Positions 5,988 to 10,865 of a stretch of 10,865 nucleotides of DNA are shown here, in pieces (the first letter of the stretch is position 1; every line of letters begins with the position of its first letter). Origin of the DNA: Nitrososphaerales archaeon TH5896. GTDB lineage: Archaea; Thermoproteota; Nitrososphaeria; Nitrososphaerales; Nitrososphaeraceae. Made by a program: the position numbers and the translations under genes. The stretch is taken from NCBI GenBank assembly GCA_014523625.1, contig JAATVP010000060.1, positions 1 through 10,865 on the forward strand, read 5' to 3'. The notes beneath the pieces are model-generated. The model saw only the letters and a program-made list of their open reading frames with translations. It was not told the DNA's origin and did not search any database.

Positions 5988-6473
5988 ATGAAGATGTCCA
6001 TTCAGAGGCAAGTATTTTTAAATACATATACAATGAGTTTTATTGCTGCCACAGCCATTTTATTGGCTGCTATGTCAGTATTCGGATACGGTCCTAATCA
6101 AGCGTCTGCTCAGATAACTCCCTCAAATTTCCAGTCCTCAGATACTGGAACAGGACTAATGGGACAAGCTCCAGCTGATCCTATTCAGAACAATACTGCT
6201 TCAAACATAACTCAGCTTGCTACTGTTCCCTCTACTGTTAATCAACCAATTGCTCCTGCATCATTAACTCCCGTAGTTGAGGAATCTGACGAAAGTAGTA
6301 GCAGTAGTGGTGGGAGTGGTGATGATGATGAAGACGAGAATGATGGTAATGATGGTAATGATGGTAATGATGGTAATGATGGTAATGATGCCGGTGACGG
6401 AGGCGATGGCGGTGACGGAGGCGATGGTGGTATGTTTGATGGTGCATTTGATGGAGGGTTCCCATTCGATTAA
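5988..6473 (+). CDS. Secreted acidic low-complexity protein with DGN and GGD repeats
   Basis: 161 residues. The N-terminus is a signal peptide: basic start, hydrophobic core (FIAATAILLAAMSVFG, 18-33), and a likely cleavage after ASA (about residue 41, before QITPSN). The mature part begins with a Ser/Thr/Asn/Pro-rich linker (43-97) with N-glycosylation-type sequons, then EESDESSSSSGGSG, then acidic repeats: (D-G-N) units around 119-134 and (G-G-D) units around 137-148, ending in DGAFDGGFPFD. The repeats are encoded by five exact 9-base units GATGGTAAT (6342-6386) and two nearly identical 18-base units (6393-6410, 6411-6428). The GGD run superficially recalls calcium-binding RTX turns but lacks the full nonapeptide spacing. 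A role at the cell surface, possibly cation binding, is inference. A second acidic exported protein lies 500 bases downstream. Confidence 0.8.
   Translation: MKMSIQRQVFLNTYTMSFIAATAILLAAMSVFGYGPNQASAQITPSNFQSSDTGTGLMGQAPADPIQNNTASNITQLATVPSTVNQPIAPASLTPVVEESDESSSSSGGSGDDDEDENDGNDGNDGNDGNDGNDAGDGGDGGDGGDGGMFDGAFDGGFPFD
6342..6428 (+). repeat. In-frame tandem repeats (9-base x5, then 18-base x2)
   Basis: Five perfect copies of GATGGTAAT run from 6342 to 6386. After a short spacer, GGTGACGGAGGCGATGGC (6393-6410) is repeated with one change at the last base (6411-6428). Both units are multiples of three, so copy-number change by slippage keeps the frame and simply lengthens or shortens the acidic tract. 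Confidence 0.9.
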
Positions 6474-6527
6474 TTGGAATTCTACCGGCTACACAGAAAT
6501 TTTCTATTCTTATAGTAGAATACAAGT

Positions 6528-6710
6528 ATGAACTACTGCAATCTAACATGGCCCCAATTCAAAGAGTATAGATCGCTATTAATCAGGCGGGAATTGCTAT
6601 TAATTACATTAACCCCTCATGGTCATGCACAACGTTTCGAAATCACATCCAGAGGAATAAGATTTTTGGAATTATTCGAAGAGATAGAGAACTATTTGAG
6701 CCCCGGATAG
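6528..6710 (+). CDS. Very short winged-helix protein, probably N-terminally truncated
   Basis: 60 residues that match only the second half of an archaeal winged-helix domain: NLTWPQFKEYRSLLIRRELL (5-24) corresponds to the recognition helix and following turn, HAQRFEITSRGIRFLELFEEIENYL (33-57) to the wing and the final T-x-x-G-x-x-FL helix. The usual first helix is missing, and an in-frame TAG at 6516-6518 closes the frame just upstream; the other frames do not supply it. Relatives, including the one at 4333, have about 95 residues. It is either a truncated copy decaying between two secreted-protein genes or a minimal DNA-binding protein. The recognition-helix portion remains intact. Confidence 0.6.
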   Translation: MNYCNLTWPQFKEYRSLLIRRELLLITLTPHGHAQRFEITSRGIRFLELFEEIENYLSPG

Positions 6711-6985
6711 AATGCTGACGACTTGTTTTGAATTTCTGATGTCCCGGTGATGCGACTAAAATGATAATGCGAACGTCAAACACATTGATTGAAACAATGG
6801 AATTATCAACTTTCCAATTTATTAAGACGATTCAAATAATTTGAATTCTTTGAATTTGCTGATTAATATATAATGATGCAAATAGCGGCGGCACTTTTCA
6901 TCTAGTTAATTATCGAAGAAATATAACATAAATCTGAATTAACCAAAATAAGTTTAGTAGCCAGCTAGCAGCTTTGGAGAAAAAA
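6711..6985. other. Intergenic region with a 15-base palindrome and a possible TATA box
   Basis: No ORF is supported. TTCAAATAATTTGAA (6831-6845) is a perfect inverted repeat with 7-base arms around a single A, directly followed by another TTTGAATT. TTAATATATAATG (about 6862-6874) is a plausible plus-facing TATA box. If used, it would give a leader of nearly 90 bases for the gene starting at 6986, with the palindrome upstream of the promoter in an operator or activator position. Confidence 0.4.
6976..6979 (+). promoter_or_regulatory. Ribosome binding site GGAG that sets a TTG start
   Basis: GGAG ends six bases before TTG at 6986-6988, ideal spacing. A TTG at 6974 in the same frame overlaps the GGAG itself and would have no such site, so 6986 is the better start. 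Confidence 0.6.
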
Positions 6986-7447
6986 TTGTCTAACATCCAA
7001 CATATCAAGCTTGGCGCACTATCAACTGTTCTGTTATTAGTCATGGTCATGCTAACCACAGTTGATCTAAGTCAAAGCTCTGCATTTGCACAGAATAGTA
7101 CATCTACACTGAATAGTGCACCCATAACACCAGCTCCAGAAACTTCAGATAATGATGATGATTCGTCAAACGATGATAATAATGACAACGATGACTCTAA
7201 TGAATCAACTGGATCCGATGACGGTGATGATAACAGCAATAATAATGGTAACGACTCACAAGACACGTCGTCAAGTGATGATGATGATGACAGTGACTCA
7301 CAAGAAGACACATCATCTAGTGAAGAAGAAAATGAAACTGAAGATGAATTAGAGCAGACAAATCCATCAAATACATTACTAGAAGAAATAAGAAATAAAG
7401 TCAGTGGAGCAGTATCAGCTTCTGGATTACTAGGCCCAGGATTCTAA
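6986..7447 (+). CDS. Secreted Asp/Ser-rich acidic protein
   Basis: 153 residues from the TTG at 6986 (four more if the TTG at 6974 were used). A signal peptide covers about residues 1-36, with hydrophobic core ALSTVLLLVMVMLTTV and a cleavage site in SAFAQ, the exported-protein signature common in these archaea. A Thr/Pro linker is followed by a long low-complexity tract (about 54-125) of Asp, Ser, Asn and Glu with several D4-D5 runs. The last 25 residues differ: NTLLEEIRNKVSGAVSASGLLGPGF forms a probable amphipathic helix plus Gly-rich end, which may be the functional or anchoring part. The architecture resembles the gene at 5988 (signal, linker, acidic tract, short distinct tail), but the repeats are not homologous by eye. 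Surface cation binding or cell-envelope shielding is inference. Confidence 0.78.
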   Translation: MSNIQHIKLGALSTVLLLVMVMLTTVDLSQSSAFAQNSTSTLNSAPITPAPETSDNDDDSSNDDNNDNDDSNESTGSDDGDDNSNNNGNDSQDTSSSDDDDDSDSQEDTSSSEEENETEDELEQTNPSNTLLEEIRNKVSGAVSASGLLGPGF

Positions 7448-7460
7448 AACGTAAACCCCA

Positions 7461-7470
7461 TTTTCTTTTT
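7461..7470 (+). terminator. T-rich archaeal terminator
   Basis: TTTTCTTTTT lies 13 bases after the stop of the acidic secreted-protein gene. Archaeal RNA polymerase terminates at such T tracts without needing a hairpin. Confidence 0.5.
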
Positions 7471-7613
7471 ACTATAACTTCTATTCAAGGGAAGAGATAA
7501 TCAATGGTAATTAGACCCGCGAATCTTTTCAGTAGATCTAAGTGTGGATCAATATCAGTGGTAACCTGTAGTTACCTGCTAAAGATAATCACAAATTGGA
7601 AAGATCATTTGAT

Positions 7614-7655
7614 AAAAAAATCATTATTGCTACTGGCATTCAGCAATAATGATTT
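7614..7655 (-). terminator. Long hairpin plus T-run terminator for the NQTG protein gene
   Basis: Perfect 14-base arms, AAATCATTATTGCT (7618-7631) and AGCAATAATGATTT (7642-7655), enclose a 10-base loop. On the minus strand the stem runs directly into a T7 run (7620-7614). It starts 13 bases after the stop of the minus-strand gene at 7669, so it is well placed as its terminator and also separates it from the convergent gene. The stem is AT-rich but unusually long and perfect for an archaeal terminator. Confidence 0.8.
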
Positions 7656-7668
7656 GTACTACACTATT

Positions 7669-7944
7669 CTACTGGCCTGGTAGCATGCTCTTAGCTTGTT
7701 CGCCGAGTTGCCCTAAGACTCCACCTGATTGATTGCCTGTTTGATTACCTGTTTGATTACCTAAGATTTTTAGTTTCGCCGCTCCGCCTATTTTTTCAGC
7801 CTGCTCGGCCATTTGGCCTAAATCTTGAGCCATAGATGACTTGACAAACTGACTGCCAACTACAAAAGAACCCACAAGTACAGCTGCTGAAATTGCGACT
7901 AAAAGTATTTTTCTCTCGCAATGTTCTTGATTTTTCTTATACAT
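7669..7944 (-). CDS. Small secreted protein with NQTG repeats
   Basis: 91 residues. Basic N-terminus (MYKKNQEHCERK), hydrophobic core (ILLVAISAAVLVGSFVVG, 13-30) and cleavage region SSMAQ (36-40) make an export signal. The mature part of about 50 residues is a helical segment (DLGQMAEQAEKIGGAAKL), three tetrapeptides NQTG NQTG NQSG (63-74), each an N-glycosylation-type sequon, and a second helix (GVLGQLGEQAKSMLPGQ). The repeats are coded by 12-base units at 7723-7758. The two helices resemble each other (LGQMAEQAEK and LGQLGEQAKS), suggesting an internal duplication around the sequon linker. AATAAATAC around 7965-7974 is a candidate TATA box about 26 bases from the ATG, implying a leaderless or short-leader mRNA. 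Function is unknown. Confidence 0.72.
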   Translation of the reverse strand: MYKKNQEHCERKILLVAISAAVLVGSFVVGSQFVKSSMAQDLGQMAEQAEKIGGAAKLKILGNQTGNQTGNQSGGVLGQLGEQAKSMLPGQ

Positions 7945-8354
7945 TAATATACAATAGATCTTACTGTATTTATTTCTTATTCCTATTTGTGAGTAATGAT
8001 GTGCACTATTTAGAGACTAATATCTGAAACAGAAATAGCTGAGTTTTTTGTGTATATAAATCTGATTGGGTGAAGCATCTTTTTTCTCTCAACTCAATTA
8101 AATCAGATTCGTAATCTAAAATTGATAATTATGAAGCTCCAGTGGATATCTATATCAGAATTATCTTTTATCTATCAGATATCGAAACTATAGAGTAGAT
8201 AAAATGCGATACAAAACAGGATCATCGATAGCGCGGGATTTTCTAGCCACCATTCACCGTGCATAATTATTATTGTCTCTATGCTAGAGTCATCAAACTA
8301 TAAAACTGTATTATCTCATTCACACTAATCGAATTGTCTTCTAAAATAATAGAT
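7945..8354. other. Long intergenic stretch with inverted repeats and a plus-facing TATA box, no gene
   Basis: No ORF above about 20 codons is supported. TATATAAAT (8053-8061) is a good plus-facing TATA box with no protein gene after it. Around it lie TGAGTT (8040-8045) facing AACTCA (8091-8096), AATCTGATT (8061-8069) facing AATCAGATT (8101-8109), and AGATT/AATCT (8105-8117). A small untranslated RNA is possible but not shown. Confidence 0.35.
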
Positions 8355-8723
8355 TTAGTCAACACAGATTCCCGGTACTGCTACTTTCTTGAATAAGTGT
8401 GGAGACATCACAGTATTGGGCAGAACTTTAGCCATGTTTGATTTAAACTCTGGTATATTAAATGCCTGTTTAAAATGTGCTGCCGATTCCCAAACGACAT
8501 AATTAATGAATGTGGTACTGCCAGCAATACCTCGATGCAGCTGGGCGGAAATGAATCCGGGTTGCTGTTTAAAAGTTTCGGTAGTCTTAGCGAATACCTG
8601 TAGAAACTCATCAACTTCTTGCGGACCTACATTGAACTTGTTCATCACGACGATTGGTCCAACATCTTCATCCAGCTGTTTTTCAAGAGTTATTCTTTCA
8701 TCTGTTTCTATAATTTTCACCAT
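8355..8723 (-). CDS. Antibiotic biosynthesis monooxygenase (ABM) domain protein
   Basis: 122 residues from the ATG at 8723. The ABM ferredoxin-like domain covers about residues 22-115: VGPIVVMNKFNVGPQEVDEFLQVFAK (strand, helix), QQPGFISAQLHRGIAG (53-68, the Q-PGF hallmark), TFINYVVWESAAHFKQAF (71-88, with the VWES signature), and PHLFKKVAVPGI near the end. Such proteins are small dimeric oxygenases or quinol/heme-related enzymes; the substrate cannot be told from sequence. Start choice is uncertain: the frame extends to an ATG at 8804, preceded by TTTAAAAT (8838-8845), a possible TATA box, and to a TTG at 8846. Family length (about 100-120) favours 8723. The extension (LHDVILLFSTYSRLKKIEIL) shows no domain. 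It appears monocistronic. Confidence 0.85.
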   Translation of the reverse strand: MVKIIETDERITLEKQLDEDVGPIVVMNKFNVGPQEVDEFLQVFAKTTETFKQQPGFISAQLHRGIAGSTTFINYVVWESAAHFKQAFNIPEFKSNMAKVLPNTVMSPHLFKKVAVPGICVD

Positions 8724-8846
8724 ACCCAAGTTTATGGCTTTTAGTATTTCAATTTTTTTTAAGCGACTATAGGTACTAAATAATAGGATAACATCGTGAA
8801 GCATAGATATAGATCGTTGCTCTTCATTTTGGACAATTTTAAACAA

Positions 8847-8937
8847 TTCTGACTGACATCATTGACAATCCCCCCTAGGGAAATCATTTTGACACTTTAT
8901 TGTCATTCAAGACAAGTAATAAAGTTCAATAGTGAAT
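8847..8937 (+). repeat. Intergenic element, copy B (similar to 5536-5633)
   Basis: Aligns with 5536-5633 in the same orientation. TGACAAT (8863-8869) pairs with ATTGTCA (8899-8905), the same place as TGACAAC/GTTGTCA in copy A, with the last pair changed on both sides. Between the arms is CCCTAGGG (8873-8880), where copy A has CCCA/TGGG. Four TGACA/TGTCA copies lie within 8854-8905. It sits upstream of the ABM gene, which reads away from it on the minus strand. Confidence 0.55.
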
Positions 8938-9354
8938 CATGGAGGTAGGTCGGCCGGCTAACTCTTCTATGCTGTTTGTCCTATTCTTCATTTCTGGCCG
9001 CCTGCCCTAACAGCGATATATCATAATACTCTCATTCTAGGTTAGAAAAAGTTAAACCCAGAAAATTACATACCCGATAATAGGAAATACACAGTCCCTA
9101 CTGGTATGGCATTTAAGTAGTAGACCAGGGTCTTCGTCTATAGGCTTCATTCCTGACCTACTACTTATTTACACGACTCGATTTAGGAAATAGGGTTGGA
9201 GGGTATCAACAACCAACCCCAGAGTGAAATTATTCAGTTTTGGAAAACTGACGTGTTTATAATATCTGAACTGTTTTAAATATGTAACTACTACTTACAT
9301 ATCTGTTACACTACCATAACATTCGAGTTCTACCTGTCTATTACATTTTCGCAT
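8938..9354. other. Intergenic stretch rich in inverted repeats, no gene
   Basis: No supported ORF. Four inverted repeats occur in under 200 bases: AAGTAGTAGACCAGG/CCTGACCTACTACTT (9115-9129 / 9152-9166, 13 of 15 pairs), GGGTTGG/CCAACCC (9193-9199 / 9213-9219), TCAGTTTT/AAAACTGA (9234-9241 / 9244-9251, perfect 8-base arms) and ATATGTAA/TTACATAT (9280-9287 / 9295-9302, perfect 8-base arms). They lie downstream of the minus-strand gene at 9355. No T-run follows them, so simple terminators are not an obvious explanation. Confidence 0.5.
9115..9166. repeat. Hairpin 1 with AGTAGRYC motif
   Basis: AAGTAGTAGACCAGG (9115-9129) and CCTGACCTACTACTT (9152-9166) pair at 13 of 15 positions around a 22-base loop. 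Each arm contains an AGTAG(A/G)(C/T)C core that recurs at 9719, 9805, 9844 and 9879. Confidence 0.6.
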
Positions 9355-9567
9355 TTAGTTGTAATTGAATGTCCCATTTGTGTTTCTCCTAATCCAACCA
9401 GTATCTATAAAAGATAATATGATCGCTAAAACAAGTCTTTTATTGCAATCAAGCTCTTCTGCCATCTCTTCTATATTGTCGTGATTCTTCACGATTCTCG
9501 AAAGAATGAATTTTGTTATCTCTGTGCCTGCTAGTTCACTAGTATTGGTAACGTAGCCATTTATCAT
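9355..9567 (-). CDS. Small helix-turn-helix-like protein
   Basis: 70 residues from the ATG at 9567. An initial helix (AGTEITKFILSRIVKNH, 13-29) is followed by NIEEMAEELDCNKRLVLAIILSFIDTGWIRRN (31-62), which reads as a helix-turn-recognition helix: EEMAEELDCNKRLV matches the pattern of a degenerate HTH, and TGWIRRNTNGTFNYN could be a short wing. The start is chosen because GGTGGG (9573-9578) lies five bases before this ATG; an upstream in-frame ATG at 9594 lacks such a site and would add only MCIFVWWDY. A palindromic TTTATATAAAA (9654-9664) about 90 bases upstream is the likely promoter. The family is not firmly identified; regulator is the best guess. Confidence 0.62.
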   Translation of the reverse strand: MINGYVTNTSELAGTEITKFILSRIVKNHDNIEEMAEELDCNKRLVLAIILSFIDTGWIRRNTNGTFNYN

Positions 9568-9572
9568 ATAGT

Positions 9573-9578
9573 CCCACC
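9573..9578 (-). promoter_or_regulatory. Ribosome binding site deciding the start at 9567
   Basis: GGTGGG on the minus strand, five bases before ATG (9567). GGTG-type sites match the archaeal anti-Shine-Dalgarno sequence. Confidence 0.6.
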
Positions 9579-9653
9579 AAACAAATATGCACACGTATAG
9601 ATATCATCACAACAAACCCCTGAGATATTTGGATATGATAATTCCTAAAGTTG

Positions 9654-9664
9654 TTTATATAAAA
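9654..9664. promoter_or_regulatory. Near-palindromic TATA box
   Basis: TTTATATAAAA reads well as a TATA box in both directions. On the minus strand it would give a leader of about 70 bases for the small HTH gene. On the plus strand it would start a transcript near 9685 through 9719-9888, where there is no protein gene but several AGTAGRYC copies and a hairpin. Confidence 0.5.
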
Positions 9665-10021
9665 ATTGTGAATGCTATTTAAAGTATAGAATAGCTTTTA
9701 CACTTACTGCGTTGACACAGTAGGTCGGCTCAAGCAGACAAATGGAGCTATTGCCCTGCTATTTGCCGTCACAATTTCTGATTCTGTGATAGAAATAGTT
9801 AAGAAGTAGACCATATTTTCTGGGTTGAAACACTCAGATATGCAGTAGGCCAGTTCATATCTATTGGCATCATTTTTGCTGGCCTACTACCTGCATTACA
9901 AATCACAAATATGATCCATCTAGCAAATTATGATCTTACTAAATTCTCTTTCCTGGCTTTCCCCATCCATCAACTGAAAGCTTTTTCTATTTCAATCGGC
10001 TAACACGAATTTAACATACTA
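9665..10021. other. Intergenic stretch with repeated AGTAGRYC motifs, no gene
   Basis: No supported ORF. AGTAGGTCGG (9719-9728), AGTAGACCAT (9805-9814), AGTAGGCCAG (9844-9853) and its complement CTGGCCTACT (9879-9888) are spread over 170 bases. The sequence between the last pair and the next ATG shows no clear TATA box for the membrane-protein gene at 10022; TTTCTATTTC near 9985 is only weak. Confidence 0.4.
9840..9896. repeat. Hairpin 2 with AGTAGGCCAG stem
   Basis: AGTAGGCCAG (9844-9853) and CTGGCCTACT (9879-9888) form a perfect 10-base stem with a 25-base loop. ATGC (9840-9843) and GCAT (9893-9896) extend it across a four-base bulge. The stem core is the same as in hairpin 1 at 9115-9166. 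Confidence 0.65.
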
Positions 10022-10865
10022 ATGCGCCAAATCAAGCCCACTACTGCATATTTGAGATTTGCTAGTGATAAGAAACTTTTTACGCTTATGTTAATCGTGA
10101 TAGTTGTCATCACAGTAGATTCACAGATTGGTGTTGTGGCTGACTTCATTCCCGAACAAATCTCTTCTAGAAGTGGAGTTTCCGTATTCATAGTAATCGC
10201 AGTAATATTTGTTGTTACTCAATATTTGATTTTGAACTATGTCAAACAATTAAACAAAGAAACTAAAGACAGAATATCACATCTTCAGCTATTACAAAGA
10301 GGAGTATCTATTGGACAGTACATACTTGTAGCTGTGATAGCTCTTGTTATATTACAGATTTTATTCATACATGAATATAGTATCATAACTCTCTATCTCA
10401 CTTATGTCATTAGCTACGGTTTTTGGATTATAATTTTGGCTCTATTAGCTAAAGCATTTTTCTCTTGGTACAGATTTTCGAATAAAGATGTTATGGTGTT
10501 AATACTAGCTCTATCTATGATTGCATATGTAATAAACGGAATAGCTGGTCTGGCAGAATATTCTGATATGCTGGGACAACAGAAGAAAATAATTACTTCT
10601 AATGATGTAGCATACTTTCCTGAGTTTAGTATCGAGTCAGTCGGAAGTCAGATCGGAATAGCCAATACTGTAGCTTCTACTGCGGCATACATTCTAACTT
10701 GGATTGGGACTGCTAAGATGTTATACCCATATATAAAAAAATTGGGTAAGATCAAGTTCTGGACTATTATGGGAATAGCTATGGTATACTATCTTATTGA
10801 TTTTCCGCTTTTTGTTTTAGGATACTTTACTCCATCAGAAAATGTAGATGCAATGACGAATATTC
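10022..10865 (+). CDS. Multi-pass membrane protein, 3' end beyond the window
   Basis: The frame is open from the ATG at 10022 to the window edge, giving 281 residues without a stop. A short basic N-terminus (RQIKPTTAYLRFASDKK) precedes about seven hydrophobic segments: roughly 19-40, 53-73, 97-115, 119-145, 157-178, 209-232 and 245-268. The loops are charged: KQLNKETKDRISHLQ (75-89), SWYRFSNKD (148-156), and a longer non-membrane loop LGQQKKIITSNDVAYFPEFSIES (184-206). The chain continues after FTPSENVDAMTN. No conserved enzyme or transporter motif is visible. I have the impression of a multi-TM protein family of unknown function in soil ammonia-oxidising archaea, but cannot confirm it from here. 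The minus-strand frame at 10000-10191 is its shadow. Confidence 0.8.
   Translation, partial: MRQIKPTTAYLRFASDKKLFTLMLIVIVVITVDSQIGVVADFIPEQISSRSGVSVFIVIAVIFVVTQYLILNYVKQLNKETKDRISHLQLLQRGVSIGQYILVAVIALVILQILFIHEYSIITLYLTYVISYGFWIIILALLAKAFFSWYRFSNKDVMVLILALSMIAYVINGIAGLAEYSDMLGQQKKIITSNDVAYFPEFSIESVGSQIGIANTVASTAAYILTWIGTAKMLYPYIKKLGKIKFWTIMGIAMVYYLIDFPLFVLGYFTPSENVDAMTNI

Noticed and set aside
6342..6428. Tandem repeats as a CRISPR array
   Set aside because: Units are 9 and 18 bases without unique spacers and lie in frame inside a coding gene.
6238..6549. Minus-strand histidine/tyrosine-rich frame opposite the acidic protein
   Set aside because: It is the complement of the GATGGTAAT repeats, which read as His/Tyr/His on the other strand. 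No start context; the plus-strand gene with its signal peptide explains the region.
7072..7352. Serine-rich minus frame and Met/Thr-rich plus frame over the second acidic gene
   Set aside because: Low-complexity shadows of the Asp/Ser codon runs in the secreted-protein gene.
8939..9010. Short plus ORF starting at ATG 8939
   Set aside because: Only 23 codons, no ribosome binding site, and overlaps the repeat-rich intergenic region.
10000..10191. Minus-strand 63-residue frame
   Set aside because: Opposite the start of the multi-pass membrane protein, whose 281-codon open frame is far more convincing.

Overview
The window looks like chromosomal accessory DNA from a soil-type ammonia-oxidising archaeon (Nitrososphaerales, closest in feel to Nitrososphaera / Candidatus Nitrosocosmicus). 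This is inference from the sequence: moderately AT-rich DNA with long intergenic gaps, archaeal TATA boxes, small winged-helix regulators, a stand-alone MEDS sensory protein, secreted proteins with AFAQ/ASAQ-type signal cleavage sites, and an HTH/coiled-coil protein of a type I associate with these archaea. No rRNA, tRNA, CRISPR array, transposase or phage gene was seen.

Layout. Positions 1-430 are almost empty. A minus-strand HTH/coiled-coil gene (431-1822) follows, whose reading frame continues upstream without a start codon. Positions 1955-2460 hold small coding-like scraps and a possible small membrane protein. A minus-strand pair, DUF899 thioredoxin-fold protein (3519-4223) and a secreted epoxide-hydrolase-like alpha/beta hydrolase (2467-3504), lies 14 bases apart. 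It is divergent from a plus-strand pair, a winged-helix regulator (4333-4620) and a MEDS protein (4628-5284). The two units share a 120-base promoter region with a GC-rich palindrome between opposed TATA-like boxes.

Positions 5285-5987 form a repeat-rich intergenic stretch. Three small exported proteins follow: two acidic low-complexity ones (5988-6473 and 6986-7447) with a very short winged-helix gene between them (6528-6710), and a convergent small NQTG-repeat protein (7669-7944) with a hairpin-plus-T-run terminator. Then come a minus-strand antibiotic-biosynthesis-monooxygenase-like protein (8355-8723), a small minus-strand HTH-like protein (9355-9567), and a multi-pass membrane protein that runs off the right edge (10022 onward).

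How it fits together. The annotated genes suggest environmental sensing and surface or stress functions: winged-helix + MEDS as a signalling pair, DUF899 + exported hydrolase as a possible detoxification unit, and exported acidic proteins at the cell surface. The most unusual material is between genes: two similar intergenic elements (5536-5633 and 8847-8937) with matching inverted arms that differ by one compensated base pair, a dense TGACA/TGTCA cluster, GTTAAC palindromes, and hairpins sharing an AGTAGRYC motif between 8945 and 9888.
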